Shown piece after piece: positions 7,689 to 15,309 of a DNA stretch of 20,445 nucleotides (within the stretch, counting starts at the first letter, position 1; the number at the start of each line of letters is the position of its first letter). Made by a program: the position numbers and the translations under genes. The notes below the pieces were generated by a model. It was not told where the DNA came from. It saw nothing but the letters and a program-made list of their open reading frames with translations, and ran no database searches. Source of the DNA: Campylobacteraceae bacterium (GTDB lineage Bacteria; Campylobacterota; Campylobacteria; Campylobacterales; Sulfurovaceae); NCBI GenBank assembly GCA_027030605.1, contig JALVEV010000289.1:1-20445 (forward strand). Direction: 5' to 3'.

Positions 7689-8156
7689 ATGATAAAGATT
7701 CAAAAAAGTACTGCTTTAAAAGAGATAAAAAAAAATTTAAACAACAAAGAGGATATTAACCAACAAGACTCTTATGGCTCCACTCCTCTACACTATGCGT
7801 GTCAAGATGCGAACTTAGAGCTTATAGAGTATCTTCTTAATCATGGTGCTAATACTGAAGTAAAAAATAACTACTTTACCTACTATCCTATTTTTGAAGC
7901 AATCACCTCAACTAACACCTCAAATCCTATAGAGATGATTGAACTTCTTATCCACTATAAGGCAGATATTCACAAAACTGATGCCTTTGGAAATACACTT
8001 CTACATCATGCTGTAGAGTTAGAAAATATACCACTCATAAAACTACTCAAAGAGCATGGTCTATCTTCTAAAAAAACATTAAGAGAAGATAAAGAGACCC
8101 CTTTGGATTATGCAAAATATCAAAAAAACACAAAAATAGTTAATTTACTATTGTAA
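7689..8156 (+). CDS. small ankyrin-repeat protein
   Basis: A 155-residue cytoplasmic-looking protein without signal peptide or membrane segment. After a helical cap (1-28) it shows ankyrin repeats at about 30-60 (GSTPLHYACQDANLELIEYL), 63-97 (an insertion-bearing repeat ending LLIHYKADIHKTD), 101-131 (GNTLLHHAVELENIPLIKLL) and a partial final repeat, 137-155 (TPLDYAKYQKNTKIVNLLL). Ankyrin stacks bind proteins, so a regulatory or adaptor role is plausible, but no partner can be named. It is the first gene of the plus-strand polysaccharide operon, 74 nt before the deacetylase gene. A run of nine A (7727-7735) lies at codons 13-16. Whether it takes part in polysaccharide synthesis or merely shares the promoter is open. 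Confidence 0.82.
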   Translation: MIKIQKSTALKEIKKNLNNKEDINQQDSYGSTPLHYACQDANLELIEYLLNHGANTEVKNNYFTYYPIFEAITSTNTSNPIEMIELLIHYKADIHKTDAFGNTLLHHAVELENIPLIKLLKEHGLSSKKTLREDKETPLDYAKYQKNTKIVNLLL

Positions 8157-8187
8157 AATGTTATTTTTTGTTCTCTATTTAAGCTGT

Positions 8188-8220
8188 TTCTCTATATACT
8201 TCGCTAAATTATATAGAGAA
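8188..8220 (+). promoter_or_regulatory. hairpin covering the Shine-Dalgarno of the deacetylase gene
   Basis: A perfect 11-bp inverted repeat, TTCTCTATATA (8188-8198) and TATATAGAGAA (8210-8220), with an 11-nt loop. The 3' arm contains AGAGAAG, the only plausible ribosome-binding sequence for the ATG at 8231. An alternative pairing, TACTTC (8197-8202) with GAAGTA (8218-8223), competes for the same bases. No U tract follows, so a terminator is less likely than control of translation. Confidence 0.4.
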
Positions 8221-8230
8221 GTAGTCACAG

Positions 8231-9592
8231 ATGGTAACAATAACTTTCCCAACCAATAATATTAAAGAGAGAGTCTATACTCTTAGTGTTATTTTTAAAA
8301 ATTTTTTAAAAATTCCCTATCAATTATCTCAAGGAAATCCTACCGATACACAAACAATAATAGAGTTTGAAAATAGAAAAAAAATCACTATTAAAGACGC
8401 TTTTTTTTCAAGATTTCCAGAAGAACTAAGCTACTTAAAAAAAGAGCATATTCCTACAAATATAGAGTGCTTTTCCCATAAACTACTAGAGGCACCTCTT
8501 CCTACTCTCTTTGGTCAACCTAAAATAGAGGAGAAGAGTGAAGAGTGCATTGTACATATAGATATATTTGCAACCATTTTCTTTATGTTAACACGTTGGG
8601 AGGAGTATGTTGAGACCAAAAGAGATACGCATAATCGCTTTTCACACCTCGATAGTGTAGCCTATAAGTTTAATTTTTTAGAACGCCCTATTGTTAATGA
8701 GTATATTGAATTTTTATGGAGTTTATTTCTACAATACGAATGTGAAGAGAGACGCGAGAAAAGAGCATTTTCACTTCTCGTAACCCATGATGTAGATGAA
8801 ATTCTACGCTACCCTAACTTTACAAAAGTTATAAAGGGTATGGTTGGAGATATTCTCCATAGAAAAGACCCTCTACTCTCGATTAAGACGCTCTACACCT
8901 ATGGTGCTATTAAGCAGAAAAAGATAAAAGACCCCTATGATACTTTTGATGAGATAATGGACTTAAGTGATGAACATGATATCAAGTCCTATTTTTTCTT
9001 TATGTCTGGAGGAACCAGTAGATACGATAACCGTTATAGTATCAATGACCCCAAGGTAAAGAAGATTATAGATAATATAAAGAGAAGAGGACACTACGTA
9101 GGATTTCATCCCTCTTATAATGCTTATAATAATCCCGAGCAGTTTAAAATTGAAAAAGAGGCATTACAAAGAGTTAATGGTGAACCTATAAAATGTGGAA
9201 GAGAACACTATCTTCGTTTTGAAGTTCCTACTACATGGCAAATATGGGAAGATAATAAGATAGAGTGGTGTTCTAATCTTGCTTATGCTAAAGAAGCTGG
9301 TTTTAGAGCAGGATGTTGCTACCCTTATCCTGTCTTTAACATCTTAACCCAAGAGAAGCTTAATCTAATTGAGAGACCTCTCATTATGATGGAAGTTACC
9401 TTTATGGAACAGATTAACGACTATGATAAAATAGAGAAGAAGATAGACTACTACATGCGAACTATTAAAAAGTATAATGGTGAATTTGTTCTTCTTTGGC
9501 ATAATGCAGCATTTAAAGAGCATGAACTTAAACAGTATGCTCCTCTTTATGAAAAGACGATTAAAAAATATAAGCAGTTAGCTAAAGTATAA
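8231..9592 (+). CDS. polysaccharide deacetylase-family protein (CE4-like, with N-terminal extra domain)
   Basis: A 453-residue protein. Residues 1 to about 175 form an N-terminal region of the kind (DUF7033-like) that precedes CE4 domains in polysaccharide gene clusters. The catalytic part begins with THDVD at 185-189, replacing the usual TFDDG and supplying two aspartates. Further motifs are GHYVGFHPSYN at 287-297 (metal-binding histidine region), FRAG at 358-361 and LLWHN at 421-425. Such enzymes remove N- or O-acyl groups from sugars using a divalent metal. There is no signal peptide, so action on a cytoplasmic nucleotide- or lipid-linked precursor is more likely than on finished polymer. 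The next gene, a polymerase, starts 3 nt after its stop. A hairpin over its ribosome-binding site may limit its translation. Confidence 0.82.
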   Translation: MVTITFPTNNIKERVYTLSVIFKNFLKIPYQLSQGNPTDTQTIIEFENRKKITIKDAFFSRFPEELSYLKKEHIPTNIECFSHKLLEAPLPTLFGQPKIEEKSEECIVHIDIFATIFFMLTRWEEYVETKRDTHNRFSHLDSVAYKFNFLERPIVNEYIEFLWSLFLQYECEERREKRAFSLLVTHDVDEILRYPNFTKVIKGMVGDILHRKDPLLSIKTLYTYGAIKQKKIKDPYDTFDEIMDLSDEHDIKSYFFFMSGGTSRYDNRYSINDPKVKKIIDNIKRRGHYVGFHPSYNAYNNPEQFKIEKEALQRVNGEPIKCGREHYLRFEVPTTWQIWEDNKIEWCSNLAYAKEAGFRAGCCYPYPVFNILTQEKLNLIERPLIMMEVTFMEQINDYDKIEKKIDYYMRTIKKYNGEFVLLWHNAAFKEHELKQYAPLYEKTIKKYKQLAKV

Positions 9593-9595
9593 ATA

Positions 9596-10876
9596 ATGTT
9601 TATTTTTACAAAAGAGTTTCTATTTAGCGTAATGTTGTTGAGTGGTACGCTCAAAGCGATGCTTATACTACTACAGATTCATGGTGTTCCAGATTTAACA
9701 CTTCTTAGTGCCTTTGGAGTTACTCTTATACTTATCAATGAGATGAGAAGAACGCTTCACTCTCTTGAATATAAAAGATTTGAATTAATTATGCTTTTGA
9801 CACTCTTTTATCTTTTTATGATTTTTTCATTAGCTTATACTTCATCGCCAAGTGCTTCTATTATAAAAACCATCTATTTCGGGACAATGGCATTAGCCTT
9901 CTACTTCCCTCTTTTAGTAAGAGAGTTTAAAGTAGAACCCTTTATGAAGAGTATAACATTACTTATTTTTATCTCAACTCCTATCTTCTTAAACTTCTAC
10001 ACAGGTTACCTAAGTGGAGATGAAGCCGTTATTTTATCTTTAGGAGAAGATGAGGCACGACATATGACAGCACTCTACCTTACTATCTCTTGGCTTAATG
10101 GTATTTTGGTTCTCTACTACTTTTTTCAAGAACAAGTACCCTCCTCTATCCGATGGTCGATAATGTTAATTGCTTTTCTCTTTCTTATCTCAGCAGGAGG
10201 AAGAGGACCTCTCCTTTTTACTGTTTTAATCTTAGGAGGCTACTTCCTCTACCAACTTGCACAATCCCTTATCTCTTTTAAACTAAATCGTTTAATTCTA
10301 CCTGTTATTATTATAATAACTACTACTGTTATGATTATATTTATAGTCTCTAATATAAAACTAGAGAAGATTGATCCATCTTTAAAACTTGTAGATAATA
10401 CGGTAGAACGACTAATGGGTCTTGTAAATGAAAAAGGTGGAGGAGCATCTGCACATAGCCGTGTGGTCAATGCAAAATTTTCAATTGATAAAATTAATCA
10501 TAGTGCATTTTGGGGATATGGCGTAGGGAGTTACGGCTACGAGAAGAGTAAAATAGATGAGCTAGACTACCCACATAATCTATTTTTAGAGGTTTGGTTT
10601 GAATTAGGATATATTCCTCTTCTTATTTTCCTCCTTCTCTTCTTTCGTGTTTATAAAAATATTAACCCAACCCAATGTTCTTGGTGTATGGCACTCTATT
10701 TTTATTTTTTACTCAATGTATTAAAATCGAGTAGTCTTATTGATATTCGTATGATGCTTGGATTTTATGCCATATTTGTAATCATAGAGTATAAAGAAGA
10801 GAAAGTGGAGAATAAAACTATTAAAAAAAGGAGAATAGACTATGAAAAAAGTAGTTGTAGGCATGCATCAACCTAA
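9596..10876 (+). CDS. O-antigen polymerase/ligase family membrane protein (Wzy_C type)
   Basis: A 426-residue polytopic inner-membrane protein with roughly ten hydrophobic segments and a periplasmic loop at about 258-325. The Wzy_C signature is clear: GGRGPLL at 201-207, then HSRVV (287-291), GYGVGSYG (307-314) and YPHNLFLEVWFELG (325-338) before the last helices. The arginine of GGRG and the PHN motif are typical of the ligase/polymerase superfamily. Next to a Wzx-type flippase and a Wzc-like regulator, polymerase activity on undecaprenyl-PP-linked repeat units is the likelier role; ligase cannot be excluded. The start has a weak ribosome-binding site and sits 3 nt after the deacetylase stop, suggesting reinitiation. 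Its hydrophilic tail (about 400-426) overlaps the next gene by 35 nt. Confidence 0.82.
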   Translation: MFIFTKEFLFSVMLLSGTLKAMLILLQIHGVPDLTLLSAFGVTLILINEMRRTLHSLEYKRFELIMLLTLFYLFMIFSLAYTSSPSASIIKTIYFGTMALAFYFPLLVREFKVEPFMKSITLLIFISTPIFLNFYTGYLSGDEAVILSLGEDEARHMTALYLTISWLNGILVLYYFFQEQVPSSIRWSIMLIAFLFLISAGGRGPLLFTVLILGGYFLYQLAQSLISFKLNRLILPVIIIITTTVMIIFIVSNIKLEKIDPSLKLVDNTVERLMGLVNEKGGGASAHSRVVNAKFSIDKINHSAFWGYGVGSYGYEKSKIDELDYPHNLFLEVWFELGYIPLLIFLLLFFRVYKNINPTQCSWCMALYFYFLLNVLKSSSLIDIRMMLGFYAIFVIIEYKEEKVENKTIKKRRIDYEKSSCRHAST

Positions 10877-11576
10877 TATGATGCCATGGATAGGATATTT
10901 CTATAAGATATTTCAATCTGATATTTTTATTTTTGTTGATGATGTTCAGTTTATAAAAAGTGGTTCATCCTATACAAATACCGTTCGATTTAACGAGAGA
11001 GGACAAGCTATAAAATTAACTGTTCCAATTAAAAGAGTTAGTGGTAAAAAACAGAATATTAATGAGATTAATTACGCAAAAAATAATTGGCAGAGAAAGA
11101 TTATAAGAAGTTTAGAGTTAAACTATGCCAAATGTGACTACTATAAAGAGAATAAAGATTTTATCTTTGATACGATTAATAGTAGTTGTGAAAATTACTC
11201 CCAATACAATATGAACTTTATTCAAACGATTGCAGATAGGCTGGATTGTAATGCAGATTTTAAAATCTCTTCTCAGATAGACAAAGGTGTGATTAATAGT
11301 CCCACTGAGAGAATAGTAAAATTAGCTAAAGCCGTTGATGCAACTCATTTCATCTCTGGTAGAGGTGGAGATAACTATCAAGAGCATGACTTATATAAAA
11401 AGAATAATATAGAGTTAATCTATAGTAACTTTATAGATTTTAAATATAAGCAGTATAGAACCCAAGAGTTTGTTAAAGGTCTTTCTATAATAGATGCCAT
11501 TTTCAATATAGGATTTGAAAATCTAAAAGCACACTTCGAGGAGATGAACTATGAAAATAGCAAACTTAGTATTTAA
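10842..11576 (+). CDS. WbqC family protein (copy 1)
   Basis: A 244-residue protein of the WbqC family. The N-terminus shows the family signature MHQPNMMPWIGYFYKI (8-23), followed by QSDIFIFVDDVQF (25-37). The second conserved block is SGRGGDNYQ at 172-180, and the third is EFVKGLSIIDAIFNIG (209-224). It is cytoplasmic, with no signal or membrane helix. WbqC proteins recur in O-antigen and capsule loci; I know of no firmly established reaction, though involvement in sugar modification is generally assumed. AGGAG (10829-10833) lies 8 nt before the ATG, inside the polymerase gene that it overlaps by 35 nt; it overlaps the following GT4 gene by 26 nt. A related copy lies at 13322, with many blocks in register. 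Confidence 0.87.
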   Translation: MKKVVVGMHQPNMMPWIGYFYKIFQSDIFIFVDDVQFIKSGSSYTNTVRFNERGQAIKLTVPIKRVSGKKQNINEINYAKNNWQRKIIRSLELNYAKCDYYKENKDFIFDTINSSCENYSQYNMNFIQTIADRLDCNADFKISSQIDKGVINSPTERIVKLAKAVDATHFISGRGGDNYQEHDLYKKNNIELIYSNFIDFKYKQYRTQEFVKGLSIIDAIFNIGFENLKAHFEEMNYENSKLSI

Positions 11577-12699
11577 TAATTTTACAAGTGATAGCCGTGT
11601 CTTAAAAGAGTCTATCTCTTTAGCTAATGGAGGTTTTGAGGTAGAGGTTATTGCACATGGTGATAGAGGCTTAGATAAATTTGAAAAAGAGAAAAATTTT
11701 ACAATTAGAAGATTTAGCTATCTCAACCGAGATGAGAGTAAAAGTATTTTATCTAAACTAGGGGCTTACCTAAACTATCTACGATTGAGTGCAAAACACT
11801 GTAAAACATTTGACATTATTCATTGTAATGATTTAGATACGTTAGCCCTTGCATTTATTGTCAAAACTTTTTACAATAAACAAATCAAAGTTGTCTATGA
11901 TGCACATGAACATGAGACTGAACGACACCATCAAAGTGATTTTGACAAAAAAATACTCAAAATAGTAGAGAGATTTTTACTAAAATATGTTGATAAGACA
12001 ATAACAGTTAGTGAACCCATTGCAGATGAGTATGCTAAACTTTATAATATTGAACGTCCAATCGTTATCTATAATACTCCTGAAAAAATTGATATAGAGA
12101 AAAAAGATATTTTTAGAGAGAAATTTAACATCCCTAAAGAGCATATTATCTTTTTATACCAAGGTGGATTACAACCACGAAGAGGTATCTTAGAGTTTTT
12201 TAACCTTATTCGAGGAAAAGAGGGAGTTAGCTATGTAATTATGGGGTTTGGTCACTTAAAAGATGAAATACTTGAACTGACAAAAACAGAATCAAACCTC
12301 TATTTTCACGATGCTGTCTCTCCTGATGTATTATTAGATTATACCTCATCTGCTGATATTGGTGTATGCATTGAAGAGAATCTTTGTAAAAGCTGGGATA
12401 TGGGTCTACCCAATAAGATGTTTGAATACTATATGGTAGGTCTTCCTATTGTTGTCTCAGGACTTCAAGAGCTAAAACGATTTGTTATAGAGAATCAGAC
12501 AGGGTTTGTGATAGAGGATATATTTGACCAAGAGGAGTTTGATAGACTTCTTCCAACTATTTTAGAAAAGTATAGAGAGAAATATAAAAATATTGAGAAA
12601 GTTAAAAATATCTATAATTGGCAAAATCAAGAGAAAAAACTTTTAAAACTCTATGGAGAGTTAGCCACAAAACAAACATTAAAAAAGGCAACAGCATAA
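11551..12699 (+). CDS. glycosyltransferase family 4 (copy a)
   Basis: A 382-residue GT-B fold retaining glycosyltransferase. The N-terminal acceptor domain has FDIIHCNDLDTL (87-98) and DAHE (117-120). The hinge carries VSEPIADEY and YNTPEK. The C-terminal nucleotide-sugar domain includes YQGGLQPRRG at 203-212, the equivalent of the GxLxxxKG phosphate-binding loop, and LPNKMFEYYMVGLPIV at 286-301, which contains the donor-binding glutamate region. It adds a sugar to the growing lipid-linked repeat in the cytoplasm or at the membrane face; donor and acceptor are unknown. Its start lies within the end of wbqC copy 1 (26-nt overlap) with GAGGAG at 11538-11543, so translation is coupled. Its stop overlaps the PIG-L start (TAATG). 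Confidence 0.88.
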   Translation: MKIANLVFNNFTSDSRVLKESISLANGGFEVEVIAHGDRGLDKFEKEKNFTIRRFSYLNRDESKSILSKLGAYLNYLRLSAKHCKTFDIIHCNDLDTLALAFIVKTFYNKQIKVVYDAHEHETERHHQSDFDKKILKIVERFLLKYVDKTITVSEPIADEYAKLYNIERPIVIYNTPEKIDIEKKDIFREKFNIPKEHIIFLYQGGLQPRRGILEFFNLIRGKEGVSYVIMGFGHLKDEILELTKTESNLYFHDAVSPDVLLDYTSSADIGVCIEENLCKSWDMGLPNKMFEYYMVGLPIVVSGLQELKRFVIENQTGFVIEDIFDQEEFDRLLPTILEKYREKYKNIEKVKNIYNWQNQEKKLLKLYGELATKQTLKKATA

Positions 12700-13337
12700 T
12701 GATAACAAGATTTAAAAAGGTATTTGTATTGGCACCACATACCGATGATGGAGAGCTTGGAGCTGGAGGAACTATTGCTAGATTGATTGAACATGGAGCA
12801 GATGTCTACTACTTTGCATTCTCTACAGCTGAAGAGTCTGTACCCAAAGGACACCCTTCAAATATTTTAGAGATTGAAGTTAAAAATGCGACTAAAAAAC
12901 TAGGTATTAAAGAAGAGAATGTCATTATTTATCACTATAAAGTGAGAAAACTAAACTATGCAAGACAAGAGATTTTAGAAGATTTAATTCAACATAAACG
13001 TAATATTTTACCCGATTTGGTACTTATGCCCTCTCTACACGATATTCATCAAGACCATAGTACTATAGCTCAAGAGGGGTTACGAGCTTTTAAAAACTGT
13101 ACTATTTTAGGGTATGAATTAATATGGAATAATCTCACCTTTAATACTACCTCCTTTATTAAATTAGAAGAGAGACATATTAAGTGTAAAAGTGATGCTC
13201 TTAAAGAGTATAAATCACAAGAGGGACGTACCTATATGGGTCAAGAGTTTATCTACGCTTTAGCCACAACTAGAGGAGTGCAAATAGGTACCAAATATGC
13301 AGAAAGTTTTGAGGTAGTAAGATGGATAATTCAGTAA
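12699..13337 (+). CDS. PIG-L family N-deacetylase (LmbE-like)
   Basis: A 212-residue zinc-dependent deacetylase of the PIG-L/LmbE superfamily. APHTDDGELGAGGTI at 12-26 gives the AHPDD-type metal and catalytic motif, with HTDD replacing the usual HPDD. HDIHQDH at 114-120 supplies the HxxH metal ligands. Relatives remove the N-acetyl group from GlcNAc-type sugars in GPI, mycothiol, bacillithiol and some antibiotic pathways. The ATG at 12699 is chosen over an in-frame ATG at 12618 because it overlaps the GT4 stop by one base (TAATG), has AAAAAAGG at 12681-12688, and places the motif at the usual distance from the N-terminus. It lies exactly between the two WbqC-GT4 units and overlaps wbqC copy 2 by 16 nt. 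A role in exposing an amino group for re-acylation is inference. Confidence 0.85.
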   Translation: MITRFKKVFVLAPHTDDGELGAGGTIARLIEHGADVYYFAFSTAEESVPKGHPSNILEIEVKNATKKLGIKEENVIIYHYKVRKLNYARQEILEDLIQHKRNILPDLVLMPSLHDIHQDHSTIAQEGLRAFKNCTILGYELIWNNLTFNTTSFIKLEERHIKCKSDALKEYKSQEGRTYMGQEFIYALATTRGVQIGTKYAESFEVVRWIIQ

Positions 13338-14044
13338 CAGTAGGGGTACACCAACCCAATTTTATGCCATGGCTTGGTTACTTTTACAAGATAGCCCAAT
13401 CAGACGTTTTTATCTTTTTAGATGATGCTCAATATCCAAAGACAACAGGAACCTATCTAAACAATGTAAATTTTCTAATGAACTCAACCAGTACTCCTCT
13501 AATATTACCTATAAAGAAAATAAAAGGAAGGTACTGGAATATAAATGAGACAACCATTGCAGATGGTATTAAAAATAAGAAAAAAGTAATAGGCAAACTA
13601 CAAGGAAACTATGCAAAAGCAAAATATTTTAAAGAGCATAAAGATTTTATATTTGATTTAATAGAGTTTCCATCAGAGAATCTTTCTGAATACAATATGC
13701 ACTTTATAACCAATATTCTTGCTGAATTAAATATCAACACAAAAATAGTTAAAAGTTCTGAATTTAACCTAACGAGTACATCAACTCAAAGATTGGTCGA
13801 CTTGATAAAGTTAGTTGGAGGTCACCGCTATCTCTCTGGAAAAGGAGGAGATAACTATCAAGACCAAAAACTATATAAAGATGCAAATATTCAACTTCAA
13901 TACAATCAACTACCAAAGTTTGAGTATGAGCAGTATAGGTCTAAAGAGTTTGTTGGTGGACTATCTATTGTTGATGCAATCTTTAATATTGGAATTAAAC
14001 GATTAAGAGAAGAGTTATTTATTCAAAAAAGGGAAGAGGTATGA
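13322..14044 (+). CDS. WbqC family protein (copy 2)
   Basis: A 240-residue WbqC-family protein, paralogous to the one at 10842. It shows VHQPNFMPWLGYFYKI (9-24), QSDVFIFLDDAQY (26-38), SGKGGDNYQ at 172-180 and EFVGGLSIVDAIFNIG (209-224). By eye the copies are clearly alike in these blocks but diverged between them (for example KTTGTYLNNVN against KSGSSYTNTVR), so this is not a recent duplication; distinct substrates are likely. The ATG has GAGG at 13311-13314, 7 nt upstream, and lies within the last codons of the PIG-L gene. Its stop forms ATGA with the next glycosyltransferase start. Cytoplasmic; the reaction is not established to my knowledge. Confidence 0.87.
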   Translation: MDNSVTVGVHQPNFMPWLGYFYKIAQSDVFIFLDDAQYPKTTGTYLNNVNFLMNSTSTPLILPIKKIKGRYWNINETTIADGIKNKKKVIGKLQGNYAKAKYFKEHKDFIFDLIEFPSENLSEYNMHFITNILAELNINTKIVKSSEFNLTSTSTQRLVDLIKLVGGHRYLSGKGGDNYQDQKLYKDANIQLQYNQLPKFEYEQYRSKEFVGGLSIVDAIFNIGIKRLREELFIQKREEV

Positions 14045-15297
14045 CTAGAGAAAAAAAAGATGTAATTTGGATTATTAATGACTATGCAGGAAGCCCATTT
14101 CATGGTATGACACATAGACACTACTACATGGCAAAGGAGATGAAAAAAGAGGGTATTAAACCTATTATAATATCTGCTTCATACTCTCACTTTATGATTA
14201 AGGAACCAAGAGTAGGCAACAAACCCTACCTTCATGAAAAAGTAGATATGATTGACTACTTTTGGTTAAAGGTACTTAAATACAGAGACTCAAGAGATAA
14301 AAAACGAGTCCTAAAATGGTTTCAGTTTACCTATAAGCTTCTCTTTTTACCTCCAGAGATAGAGAAACCATCTACTATTTTATGTTCAGGTTCAGCACCA
14401 ATGCTTGTTCTCCCCTCCTACTTCTTAGCTAAAAGGTATGGAGCTAAACTGATTTTTGAGATTCGAGATATTTGGCCTCTCACACTTATGAACTTTAAAA
14501 ACTACTCAAAGTATAATCCACTTATCTACATTATGCAAAAGAGTGTTAACTTTGGCTTTAGACATGCTGATGAGATTATCTCTGTGCTACCCTATACAAA
14601 TGAGTATATTAAAGAGCAAGGTATCTATAACTTTAAGTTCTCCTACCTACCCAATGGTATCTTTTTAGATGAGATTAAAAATCCTCTACCACTAAATCCA
14701 GAGACAACATCTAAAATTCCAAAAGAGAAGTTTATTATAGGTTATGCAGGAGCTATGGGAATGGGCGATGGAATGGATTTACTTATTGATACAGCCAATA
14801 TATTAAAGAATCAAAAAGATATACACTTTATTTTAGTGGGGAAAGGTTCAGAGAAGGAGCGTCTAAAAGAGCGTATTTCAGATTTAAAGCTAGAGAATAT
14901 CTCTATTTTAGATGCTATTCCTAAAAAAGAGGTACAGAGTCTACTAGCTCTTTTTGATATATGTTATATTGGTTGGGACGACAATGAGATGTATAAGTAT
15001 GGTATCTCTGCCAATAAGATTTTTGACTATATGTATGCCTCTAAACCAATAGTTCATGTCTATAATGGTCAAGGAGACTTAATTAAAGAGGCAGAGTGTG
15101 GTATCTCAATAAATAAACAAAATCCTAACTTAGTAGCTAATGCTATCTTAGAGCTGTATAACACTCCTTTAAAAAAGAGAGAAGCCATGGGACAGAGAGG
15201 AAAGTTGTTTGTTTTAAATAATCATACCTATAAGAGTATTACCAAAAAGTTTATTGAGATTACTCATAAAAAGAAGTTACAACCTCTAACTACATAG
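14041..15297 (+). CDS. glycosyltransferase family 4 (WbuB-like, copy b)
   Basis: A 418-residue GT-B glycosyltransferase resembling the WbuB branch of GT4, which transfers aminodeoxy-hexoses in O-antigens. The N-terminus has INDYAGSPFHGMTHRHYYMA (12-31). FEIRDIWPLTL (139-149) is typical of the WbuB group. YLPNGI (202-207) marks the interdomain hinge, and GYAGAMGMGDGMDLLIDTA (234-252) and LVGKGSEK (265-272) form the nucleotide-binding site. ISANKIFDYMYASKPIV (322-338) is the donor-contacting stretch. It is not obviously a close duplicate of the GT4 at 11551: lengths and motifs differ. The ATGA overlap with wbqC copy 2 and GGG at 14031-14033 indicate tight coupling. The sugar donor is unknown; a UDP-amino sugar is plausible from the branch and the locus. 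Confidence 0.88.
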   Translation: MTREKKDVIWIINDYAGSPFHGMTHRHYYMAKEMKKEGIKPIIISASYSHFMIKEPRVGNKPYLHEKVDMIDYFWLKVLKYRDSRDKKRVLKWFQFTYKLLFLPPEIEKPSTILCSGSAPMLVLPSYFLAKRYGAKLIFEIRDIWPLTLMNFKNYSKYNPLIYIMQKSVNFGFRHADEIISVLPYTNEYIKEQGIYNFKFSYLPNGIFLDEIKNPLPLNPETTSKIPKEKFIIGYAGAMGMGDGMDLLIDTANILKNQKDIHFILVGKGSEKERLKERISDLKLENISILDAIPKKEVQSLLALFDICYIGWDDNEMYKYGISANKIFDYMYASKPIVHVYNGQGDLIKEAECGISINKQNPNLVANAILELYNTPLKKREAMGQRGKLFVLNNHTYKSITKKFIEITHKKKLQPLTT

Positions 15298-15309
15298 TAA
15301 AGGTAAAAG

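Noticed and set aside
10249..10470. 73-codon minus-strand open frame
   Set aside because: It is antisense to the membrane-helix region of the polymerase gene; such frames arise from codon bias there.
12618..12698. Longer PIG-L protein starting at the ATG at 12618
   Set aside because: The extra 27 residues lie wholly inside the GT4 gene and have no fitting ribosome-binding site; 12699 has a TAATG overlap, a good AAGG and the normal motif position.
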